Assembly (NCBI GenBank): GCA_035265665.1
Contig: DATFOK010000042.1
Location: 1 to 5,466, forward strand
DNA length: 5,466 bases
Reading direction: 5' to 3'
From: DASUPK01 sp035265665
Lineage (GTDB): Bacteria > Actinomycetota > Thermoleophilia > Solirubrobacterales > 70-9
In this document: positions 1-4,601 of the stretch, piece after piece
How positions within the stretch are numbered: the first letter of the stretch is position 1
How the letters are laid out: each line of letters starts with the position of its first letter
Notes under the pieces: model-generated
Told to the model about the DNA's origin: nothing
What the model saw: the letters and a program-made list of their open reading frames with translations, nothing else
Databases searched by the model: none
Program-made: the position numbers and the translations under genes

Positions 1-204
1 CTCGTCATCGGTGATCACGCCGCCCGCGTTGCGGATCACGTGTGCGTCCCCGATCGAGAGCCCGAGGATCGGATACGGATTCAGGCGCGCGTCCATGCAG
101 GCAACGATCGCGACCTTCTTTGCTGGGGGCAGCGGCAGGTCCCCCTTATCGAAGCCCTCGGCAAAGGCCTCGTTGTTCTTCAGGAACTCGTCGATCGGGC
201 TCAT
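1..204 (-). CDS. Beta-carbonic anhydrase (N-terminal part, cut by window start)
   Basis: Interconverts CO2 and bicarbonate in the cytoplasm using a zinc ion. The 68 residues visible run in one open frame from ATG at 204 to the window edge. They contain CMDAR (residues 36-40), which supplies the first zinc cysteine and the Asp-Arg dyad of beta-carbonic anhydrases, and GDAHVIRNAGG (52-62), the conserved strand and loop that follows. The N-terminal stretch (DEFLKNNEAFAEGF, then PLPPAKKVAIVACMDAR) closely resembles the short actinobacterial type represented by Mycobacterium tuberculosis Rv1284. The remaining zinc ligands (His and Cys) would lie outside the window. The start is supported by a purine-rich AAGGGGG about 7 bases upstream. 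The leader (205-300) is locally AT-rich and may hold its promoter, but no convincing -35/-10 pair was found. The family call is firm; whether the rest of the gene is intact cannot be seen. Confidence 0.95.
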   Translation of the reverse strand, partial: MSPIDEFLKNNEAFAEGFDKGDLPLPPAKKVAIVACMDARLNPYPILGLSIGDAHVIRNAGGVITDDE

Positions 205-374
205 TTCGGCCCCCTTCGGACTCGGTTCCTACAAAGATGTTAAAGGCGATCAAGTTTGGGTTTTTGCGCACCAAGATCCGCAACCGACTTCGCGAACCCA
301 CGAATCGCGAGTGCCCGGCCCGGCGTGCGCAGCCTCGCTTGCTGACGGCATTTCGCTCGGCCGAGAGAATTCGC

Positions 375-619
375 TTACGGCTGGCGCCGACCCTTGGCGG
401 ACTCGTCTAGCTTCTTGCCACGCCGAGTCCCAATCTCGCGCATCCGCTCTTCGACGAACTCCCGTGGTGAGCGAGGCGAGCGTCGCTTCCCTGGTCGCAC
501 CGCTTCCTGGCCGGCCTCGGGTCCGGTCGGTCGACGTAGATCGAGCGGCGGAGGCCGGTGTTCGGCCCTTGCTTCTTGTCGGACGGGCGGTCCTCCTTTG
601 ACTGACGCCGGATCCTCAT
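375..619 (-). pseudogene. Small hypothetical gene behind the terminase remnant, apparently frameshifted
   Basis: Not recognised. An ATG at 619 overlaps the TGA of the terminase remnant (ATGA), the usual arrangement for translational coupling, but I see no Shine-Dalgarno in front of it. The first frame reads MRIRRQSKEDRP and continues to IYVDRPDP (about residue 34). It then degenerates, while the next frame reads plausibly from EAGQEAVRPGKRR through REFVEERMREIG to GKKLDESAKGRRQP and a TAA at 375-377. Joining the two at about position 515 gives a charged, basic protein of roughly 80 residues. In phages the gene after the large terminase is often portal, but nothing here resembles portal. The composite could be a decayed small phage or element gene, or chance coding-like sequence. 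Evidence is the overlap and the better composition of the composite only. Confidence 0.3.
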
Positions 620-1053
620 ACGAACAACGGAAATCTGTCTTCGTAGACCGAACGCCGAGGCGCCGGCTTGCTCACGAGCCAGTCCACGGCGGTCATCGCG
701 GCGGTCAGCGCGTCGATCGGCTTTCGCTGCCCGCGAGGACGGGCAAAGCGCCAGCGCTCGCCGATGAACCGGGCCGAAGCGCTGAGGACGTGGCTCGTGA
801 ACTCGAGATCGTCGGGGTGGCGGATCATGCCGGCCGAAACCAGCTCCGCGAAGCGCATCGAGGCGCCGCACAGCCTGCCGCGGCGCTCCGCCGCATGACC
901 GACGGAGACACCGACTATCCGATCATCCGCCGATCCGACCTCGGCCGCGACGTGTACGAGGCCATCGAAGACTCGGCGCGCGAGTGGTAGGGCTGCAAAA
1001 ATGGCTGCAGTCGCCTCGATGCGCTGACCGAACCCCGTAAACCGCTCTAGCAA
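616..1053 (-). pseudogene. C-terminal remnant of a phage terminase large subunit
   Basis: Large terminases package phage DNA; their C-terminal half is an RNase H-like nuclease. The recognisable part is about 616-864. It reads ASMRFAELVSAGMIRH, then DDLEFTSHVLSA, then WRFARPRGQRKPIDALTAAM, and ends SVYEDRFPLFV with TGA at 616-618. This matches the usual tail order of HK97-type terminases: an '(R/I)RH..d..l..Hv..A' segment, a 'w.f.rp......iDAl.Aa..A' helix carrying a conserved Asp, and a short 'S.YE.r' end. The frame stays open back to a TTG at 1053, but residues before about 64 do not resemble a terminase, and the ATPase domain is absent. The gene is therefore 5'-truncated, and the upstream break coincides with the tRNA fragment at 1056. 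The family call is by memory of the pattern, so moderate. Confidence 0.6.
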
Positions 1054-1055
1054 GC

Positions 1056-1096
1056 CACCGCTACCGGGATTCGAACCCGGGTTTCCGGACTGAGAA
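1056..1096 (-). other. 3' half of a tRNA-Glu(CTC)-like gene, probable attachment-site remnant
   Basis: On the minus strand, 1096-1090 reads as the anticodon loop TTCTCAG (anticodon CTC). It is followed by a 3' anticodon strand TCCGG, a 4-base variable loop AAAC as in glutamate tRNAs, and a perfect T-arm CCGGG-TTCGAAT-CCCGG. Then come a 7-base acceptor strand TAGCGGT and a G discriminator at 1056. No CCA is encoded. The 5' half is missing: the bases before the loop (CGCCA) do not pair with TCCGG, and no ACCGCTA acceptor strand or D-arm occurs in the next 250 bases. A clean break at the anticodon loop is the typical crossover position for tyrosine-integrase elements that insert into tRNA 3' ends. 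Phage-like sequence lies directly 3' of it, which is the phage side expected at attL, except that the tRNA 5' half is lost. Confidence 0.7.
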
Positions 1097-1106
1097 TGGC
1101 GCGAGA

Positions 1107-1152
1107 GCAGTTCGCTCGGCTCGCCTCATGGCTCGACAAGCCGGCGAACTGC
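1107..1152. repeat. Long imperfect inverted repeat beside the tRNA fragment
   Basis: The left arm at 1107-1121 (GCAGTTCGCTCGGCT) pairs with the right arm at 1139-1152 (AGCCGGCGAACTGC). This gives 14 base pairs with one bulged T and a 17-base loop (1122-1138). Neither strand has a T-tract after the stem, so it is not a standard intrinsic terminator. It starts 11 bases from the tRNA fragment. It could be a leftover of an element end, a recombinase-binding structure or a RNA hairpin. The pairing is visible directly; the role is unknown. Confidence 0.6.
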
Positions 1153-1305
1153 GCTGAGATCACCTCAGGTCGGGGCGGTTCGGGACATATTTAGGGGCAC
1201 GCACCGGCGGTCGCTGTCCATGGCCACCTGGCCGCGCTCCCAACCACGCGATGGCGGCCAGTTAGTTCCGTAGTTCGCCGCGCGACGCATCGGTGTTTCT
1301 GCGGA

Positions 1306-1574
1306 TGTGGCGCTCCCGAGGGGCCGGGCTTCAAAGCGTCACCGGGAACGACCGAAGCGGCGCTGATCGAGCGCTACTGCGCCTACACGCTGAACGAGGC
1401 CGGCGACATCAGCGGGCGGAGATCACCATCGCCCCTGAGAGCTGCGGCGGGCGCGGGGCCGAGTTCGCCGCCAGCACGATGGCCCAGCCCGTCGGAATCC
1501 GGCTCGAGGGCGACCCGATGCTCCACCTCGCGCCCAGACAGGACGTCGTGATCTGGCCCCTCGAACTGGCGGCG
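1306..1574 (+). pseudogene. DUF2071 (YqjF-like) C-terminal fragment with a frameshift
   Basis: DUF2071 proteins are about 230-250 residue proteins of unknown biochemical role, common in soil actinobacteria. In one frame (from about 1312) the sequence reads APEGPGFKASPG, then ALIERYCAYTLNEAGDI. This matches the family's 'Y.P.GP.f.a.pGsle.fLtERYClYt....G.l' core. The next matching segment is in a different frame from about 1416: AEITIAP, then AEFAASTMAQPVGIRLEGDP, then LAPRQDVVIWPLE. It corresponds to the family's 'IHH.PWPLQ.AEAEi..NTMA.PlGI.L.G.P.LHfArrqDVviWPLE' ending. The frame change lies near 1411-1416, and the PWPLQ motif is degraded. The N-terminal two thirds of the protein are not found upstream. 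The fragment is therefore truncated and frameshifted, and a pseudogene is the simplest reading. A sequencing indel could explain the frameshift but not the missing N-terminus. Confidence 0.7.
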
Positions 1575-1583
1575 AACCTGATG

Positions 1584-1618
1584 CAGGCACCTGTGCACCG
1601 AGACCAAACAGGTGCCTG
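1584..1618. repeat. Perfect inverted repeat CAGGCACCTG...CAGGTGCCTG
   Basis: The 10-base arms at 1584-1593 and 1609-1618 are exact reverse complements. The next inner pair (T1594/A1608) extends the stem to 11 bp around a 13-base loop. It follows the DUF2071 remnant's end by about 10 bases, a position that fits a transcription terminator for that gene on the plus strand. However, the downstream bases are GCGGAGGCC, with no T-run. A protein-binding palindrome is an alternative. Confidence 0.55.
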
Positions 1619-1716
1619 GCGGAGGCCGGGCGCAGCTGCGGGATCCGGGCGACCTGAGACGACCACGAGCGGCGGCGGAACCACCTGCGCAGTATCGGTT
1701 CAAACTGACGAAGCTG

Positions 1717-1740
1717 GAAGCAGTCGTCGCATTCTGCTTC
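1717..1740 (-). terminator. Candidate hairpin terminator downstream of the HD-domain gene
   Basis: GAAGCAG (1717-1723) and CTGCTTC (1734-1740) form a perfect 7-bp stem with a 10-base loop, 34 bases past the stop of the HD gene on the minus strand. No U-tract follows, so a Rho-independent role is only possible; U-less hairpins are described in actinobacteria. The repeat is certain; the function is inferred from position. Confidence 0.35.
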
Positions 1741-1773
1741 TCCCGCGGGCGCGGTTACCAAGCGCGCCGCGGC

Positions 1774-2349
1774 TCAGGCGCGGCCGGTGCGCCGCAATGC
1801 GGCGCCGCCGCGAAAGAGCGGGGCCGGACGCAGGGGATGGCGCGCAAGCCAGCCCAACGCCACCTTGACGACCGCTCGTGGGATGAAATCGGTAACTGGG
1901 AACTCGGCATCGGCGGCCCTTCGGACCTCGCGCGGGACGCCCCCTGTTACCAGACCCATCGTGAAGTCATTCCAGTCGGCGCGGCGAAACGGCTCCACGA
2001 GCCTCGCGAACTCTCCGCGGTATGGGCGGATCCGATGGTGAAAGGCGATCATGAGTGCGACCTCGCAGTCCCACGCCTCCCGCCCAGTCTCGCGCAGGTA
2101 CCGCGCCGCCTCCTCGATCGAGGGTTCGAGGTAATCCAATCCGTCGAACGAGCACAGGTCGTGGAAGGCGGAAGCGATCGCGATCTTTTCCTCGTCTTCC
2201 GCGGAGGGGGACGAAATCGCGCCGACGAAGTTGTGGATTCGGTGCGCGTGGTTACGGTAGCCCTCAAAAGCCGAGTGCTGGCCGCGCGCATACCCCCGCT
2301 GTGCGTCGAGGATCTCGTCGATCAGCGGGTGGCGCAGAAGGGCGACCAT
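1774..2349 (-). CDS. HD-domain metal-dependent phosphohydrolase
   Basis: A 191-residue protein with the ordered metal ligands of the HD superfamily: YRNHAHR (His34/His36), AFHDL (His63-Asp64, the HD pair), AFHHRI (His104-His105) and RADWND (Asp125 region). Such proteins bind one or two divalent metals and hydrolyse phosphate esters or nucleotides. The substrate cannot be deduced here, and no partner domain (RelA, cyclase, GAF) is fused. No signal peptide or membrane segment is seen, so it is probably cytoplasmic. The ATG at 2349 is chosen because the domain begins soon after it; only a weak GTAGGG lies upstream. The C-terminal 15 residues are arginine-rich and low in complexity. It stands alone, with decayed sequence on one side and a gene-free stretch on the other. 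Codon use (GC-rich third positions) matches the intact neighbours, and it appears functional. Confidence 0.9.
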   Translation of the reverse strand: MVALLRHPLIDEILDAQRGYARGQHSAFEGYRNHAHRIHNFVGAISSPSAEDEEKIAIASAFHDLCSFDGLDYLEPSIEEAARYLRETGREAWDCEVALMIAFHHRIRPYRGEFARLVEPFRRADWNDFTMGLVTGGVPREVRRAADAEFPVTDFIPRAVVKVALGWLARHPLRPAPLFRGGAALRRTGRA

Positions 2350-2814
2350 CGGTTTCGACCCTACCGCGGCGGGCGCCCCGTCTCACTGTGGACCCGTCAG
2401 CTGCTGCTCGCGCGTGAAAGCGAAGACCGCGGGACGTGGACGTCTTGAGCCAGGCCCACGCGCCAGGCTACCCGACGCTAACCGCACAGCTACTGCGCCG
2501 TCTCGGAGCGTTATCCCTTCCGCGCGTGCAAGTGGCCGCTTGACTTCGGTCAACATGCCTATTGATCCGGAGCTCCGACTGCCCCCGGTGGAGATACGCA
2601 CTCCAGCCGAAACGTGCCGTAGATGTTGTCGCTGCGCTGGACGCGCGGGAGTTCTCCTGCGACGTCTGCAGCAAAGCCGCGAGCTCAGGCTGGACTGTCT
2701 CCAGAGGATTCGCGATCCGGTACGAGATACGGCGAACCCTGATCAAAACTGGTCGCGGGACACCCTCAGCGCGCCCGTGCGGACCGGCCGCAGACGCAGC
2801 CGGTCAGGCGCGAC
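2350..2814. other. Gene-free stretch of 465 bases
   Basis: No gene is supported here. Several frames stay open on both strands (for example 2562-2825 plus and 2468-2746 minus), but they have poor third-position GC bias, no Shine-Dalgarno and no recognisable motif. The minus frame around 2640-2740 contains the protein-like run YRIANPLETVQPELAALLQT, which might be a gene scrap but which I could not assign. A small hairpin with a TTCG loop (TTGAC-TTCG-GTCAA, 2540-2553) lies inside. The stretch may contain the promoter of the HD gene near its left end, but none was identified. Confidence 0.5.
2782..2805 (-). terminator. Candidate hairpin terminator after the first DUF892 gene
   Basis: GACCGGC (2782-2788) and GCCGGTC (2799-2805) make a perfect GC-rich 7-bp stem with a 10-base loop. 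It starts 9 bases beyond the stop codon of the ferritin-like gene on the minus strand. There is no U-tract. Stem length, loop length and position resemble the hairpin at 1717-1740 behind the HD gene. Confidence 0.4.
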
Positions 2815-3309
2815 TTACGCGGTGACGCCGGCCTCGCGTAGCGCCAGGTCTGTCGCGTGATCCCAGGTCGCAGCGATCTTCTCGGCCGTCTGACGCTCGT
2901 TTTCCAGGATGCGCCGGCCCACGGCGGCGGTTTCCGCGTCGCCGGCCCGATCCGCCACCCGGCATAGCAGCTCGTAGGCCGCCACCTCGGTGTGCTCCTG
3001 GACGTATCCGTCACGGGCAAGCCGGGCCGGGGTGTCCGACGGGGCCATCGCACCGACGCCCTTTCCCATCGCGGCGACCCGACCGCCAAGCTCCTTCACT
3101 TTCGAGGGACTCTCGCCGTGGGCCTCGATTCGCTCACGAATCAGCCGCTCGTGCTCCTCGGTCTCCTCGTGGTGGTGCTCGAACAGCTGATGCAGCTGAG
3201 GATCATCCGTCGCCTTCGCCGCCGCCTCCGTCATCTGCAGTGACATCTGCTCTAGGGCGTGAGCGTCTTTCAAGTACGAGATCAATTGGTCCTGGATGCT
3301 GTCCGCCAT
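2815..3309 (-). CDS. DUF892 ferritin-like protein (YciF type)
   Basis: A 164-residue all-helical protein of the DUF892/YciF ferritin-like family, whose members are four-helix bundles with a di-metal centre induced under stress. The expected carboxylate/histidine pattern is visible: Glu20 in HALEQM (helix A), EETEEHERL at 48-56 (helix B, ExxH-like), EHTEVAAYELL at 105-115 (helix C) and ILENERQTAEKI at 134-145 (helix D). The helix pairs are joined by a Gly/Ala/Met-rich linker (about 75-92). Length is normal for the family. The start at 3309 is fixed by a perfect AAGGAGG seven bases upstream, so strong translation is likely. A GTTG-N14-GGGTAG motif precedes it. It is cytoplasmic, with no signal peptide. 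The role in metal or peroxide stress comes from the family, not from this sequence. Confidence 0.92.
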   Translation of the reverse strand: MADSIQDQLISYLKDAHALEQMSLQMTEAAAKATDDPQLHQLFEHHHEETEEHERLIRERIEAHGESPSKVKELGGRVAAMGKGVGAMAPSDTPARLARDGYVQEHTEVAAYELLCRVADRAGDAETAAVGRRILENERQTAEKIAATWDHATDLALREAGVTA

Positions 3310-3345
3310 GCGTCCTCCTTGTAATCGATCGTCTCCCTCCGTCGG

Positions 3346-3369
3346 CTACCCGAGGCGATACGGATCAAC
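3346..3369 (-). promoter_or_regulatory. Candidate SigB/SigF-type promoter for the first DUF892 gene
   Basis: Read on the minus strand, GTTG (3369-3366) is followed after 14 bases by GGGTAG (3351-3346). This is close to the general-stress sigma consensus GTTT-N14-16-GGGTAT. Transcription would start near 3338, leaving a 5' leader of about 29 bases that contains the Shine-Dalgarno. Stress-sigma control is common for DUF892-type genes. The motif is short and could be chance. Confidence 0.4.
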
Positions 3370-3432
3370 CCTCGCCATCAAGAAGGAGCATTCCGCGCTT
3401 GATGAGCCAAAGCGCCAGATACTCGGTAGGCG

Positions 3433-3684
3433 ATGTCTAAGGAGAACGTCGAGGTTCCGCCGCTGCTACCGGTTGTGGGAGAGCCGCGACTTCTCGGCGG
3501 TCCCGGAACTCGCCGATCCCGACTTCGCCTTCGACCTGTCGCGAAACGTATTCAACCCGGCGGTGTCCACCGGGGGCTCGATGGCTTCCTTCGCGCGGAG
3601 CATCCATATAGAGAAGAGGCGCATCTCGGCAGGGACGCCGCTGGCCCGACCCTTTCCGCGGATCCGAACGGCCGACCTTGTTAG
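3433..3684 (+). pseudogene. SnoaL-like (NTF2 fold) pseudogene with two frameshifts
   Basis: SnoaL-like proteins are small cone-shaped NTF2-fold proteins that are very abundant in this kind of actinobacterium, often of unknown substrate. The family's opening 'MSqENVEvvRR.YelW..rDf.al.el.DPd..fDlSRn.fNP..yrG.eG' is present but spread over two frames. MSKENVEV starts at 3433. RRCYRLWESRDFSAVPELAD then FDLSRNVFNPAV follow in the next frame. VHRGLDGFLRAEHPYREEAHL then returns to the first frame, to about 3627. The breaks lie near 3457 and 3560. After 3627 no family similarity remains, and the first frame stops at 3684, far short of the usual 130 or so residues. Conserved residues within each segment suggest recent decay or indel errors. 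A weak GGTAGG precedes the ATG. It is divergent from the DUF892 gene. Confidence 0.75.
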
Positions 3685-3849
3685 CGTCCGACCCCTCCAT
3701 CCGTCTTACCGGCCGTCGATGCTTGCCAGCCTCAGACCGTAAACGGGCCTGAGTCCTCCTCGCATCTACCGGCCGACTACCACTCAATCCAATGTGTGCT
3801 TGGCCCGAACCGCTGGAGACACCTATCAGCGCGAGCTGCTCACGGCCTC

Positions 3850-4191
3850 CTAGGCGCGCGATCGCGAGCTCCGCTTCTGCGAGCGCCGCCTCGAAGTGGT
3901 CCGCCGCTCCGACGCGGGGATCTCCCCCCGCGCCACGGCCTTGGCGAGCTGTGGGATCTGCCGCGCGAGGAAGGCAGCCATGCGCTCCTCCTCGCGACGA
4001 ATGCCGCGGGCGAGCTTGGCGGTGTCGGTGTCGCCGACCGCCTCGGCGAGCGCCTCGATCGCCGTGTAGCGCGCGATCTCCTCGCCCTCCTCGGAATGCT
4101 CGGTGATCGCGTTCTTGAGTTGCACCTCTTCCTCGCCGGTGCCGCGGACGACGTGCAGCGGGCCCTTGGCGAGGGCGGTGCCGCGGCTCAC
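3850..4191 (-). CDS. Second DUF892 ferritin-like protein, C-terminal half (separate frame)
   Basis: A 113-residue product, if started at GTG 4191, holding helices C and D of a DUF892 protein. The family's linker motif ALAKGPLHVVRGTGE is at residues 6-20. The third ligand helix is EEGEEIARYTAIEALAE (34-50), and the fourth is IRREEERMAAFL (64-75). It ends with a basic tail ERRTTSRRRSQKRSSRSRA (95-113), resembling the DNA-contacting tails of some Dps/ferritin-like proteins. The GTG start overlaps the stop of the N-terminal half (GTGA), and AGGGGC about 11 bases before it could serve re-initiation. Helices A and B are missing from this frame, so alone it is half a four-helix bundle. Either the gene is genuinely split and translationally coupled, or a one-base indel breaks a normal gene. 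The identity of the region is firm; its status as an independent CDS is uncertain. Confidence 0.75.
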   Translation of the reverse strand: MSRGTALAKGPLHVVRGTGEEEVQLKNAITEHSEEGEEIARYTAIEALAEAVGDTDTAKLARGIRREEERMAAFLARQIPQLAKAVARGEIPASERRTTSRRRSQKRSSRSRA

Positions 4192-4436
4192 GCCTCGGCG
4201 CCCCTGGCGGTGGCCGTCTGCAGCAGCGACGCGCCGCCCAGCTGCTTGATCCGGCGCTCGACCTGGCGGGCATGGTTCTTGGTCTCCTTCAGGTGCTGCT
4301 GGAGGCGCTTCTTGTAGACGGGCCGACTCGCGACCGCGATGTGTGCCTGAAGCGAGGTCTCAAGCTCCCGCTCCTTGCCGTGGGCCTCGTGGAGGTACTG
4401 AACGAGCTTCGCGTCCCGGGCCGTGGTCTCCGCCAT
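4188..4436 (-). CDS. Second DUF892 ferritin-like protein, N-terminal half
   Basis: An 82-residue product with helices A and B of a DUF892 protein: LVQYLHEAHGKERELETSLQ (11-30, with the Glu-rich KERELE) and LKETKNHARQVERRIKQLGG (49-68, with Glu51 and His55). It stops at TGA 4190-4188, in the linker after LLQTATARGAEA. The start at 4436 is chosen over more upstream ones because the family's MAETTARDAKLVQYL opening begins there and AGGGGA lies upstream. The frame further upstream (to 4625) only mirrors the divergent region. In relatives this helix pair continues through a Pro/Gly/Ala-rich linker into KGPLH.VRGTGE; here that continuation is in the next frame. Together the halves would make about 195 residues, typical for the family. 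It is divergent from the gene pair on the right. Confidence 0.78.
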   Translation of the reverse strand: MAETTARDAKLVQYLHEAHGKERELETSLQAHIAVASRPVYKKRLQQHLKETKNHARQVERRIKQLGGASLLQTATARGAEA

Positions 4437-4533
4437 CGAAATCTGTCCCCTATCCCATTGCCGATCCGGCGTCTGCGCCACCTTACAGGCGCCTCGCATC
4501 GAAGGGGGTGTCAGCTTTTCGCCGACCTTCGGT

Positions 4534-4559
4534 GTTTGCGCAACCGGGGGATCGGGAAC
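4534..4559 (+). promoter_or_regulatory. Candidate SigB/SigF-type promoter for the YtxH-like/Holin-X pair
   Basis: GTTT (4534-4537), a 16-base spacer, then GGGAAC (4554-4559). This resembles the general-stress consensus GTTT-N14-16-GGGTAT/GGGAAT. The predicted start is near 4566, about 36 bases before the ATG at 4602. It lies in the 165-base region shared with the divergent split DUF892 gene. It would place the right-hand pair in the same regulon as the first DUF892 gene if both motifs are real. Confidence 0.4.
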
Positions 4560-4601
4560 AAACAGCCGACGGCGAGAGGCGTGACCGGTCTGGAGGTCGA
4601 G

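Noticed and set aside
11..601. Plus-strand open frame over the carbonic anhydrase and leader
   Set aside because: It is antisense to a clearly recognised gene and its product has no motif.
1056..1096. A complete tRNA or an intron-split tRNA
   Set aside because: No matching D-arm, 5' acceptor strand or 5' anticodon strand is found in the next 250 bases upstream on the minus strand.
1293..1868. Taking the whole 191-codon plus-strand frame as a gene
   Set aside because: Only its middle (about 1416-1574) matches DUF2071; the rest is low-complexity, and the end overlaps the HD gene antisense.
2540..2553. TTCG-loop hairpin as a terminator
   Set aside because: The stem is only 5 bp, there is no T-tract, and no gene ends next to it.
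2468..2746. Minus-strand frame with YRIANPLETVQPELAALLQT, reminiscent of a regulator tail
   Set aside because: Only one short helix-like segment looks protein-like; I could not assign a family, and flanking residues are random in composition.
2562..2825. Plus-strand frame containing CDVCSKAA
   Set aside because: The CxxC pair looks zinc-finger-like, but there is no second pair, no Shine-Dalgarno, poor codon bias, and it runs into the 3' end of the opposite gene.
3437..4273. Long minus-strand open frame of 278 codons
   Set aside because: It is out of frame with the DUF892 C-terminal half it overlaps and also runs antisense to the SnoaL remnant. Its product is Arg/Gly/Ala-rich with no domain, typical of a GC-rich shadow frame.
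4272..4601. Upstream extension of the YtxH-like frame on the plus strand
   Set aside because: It is antisense to the N-terminal half of the second DUF892 gene. The real start is supported by a Shine-Dalgarno at 4592-4596.
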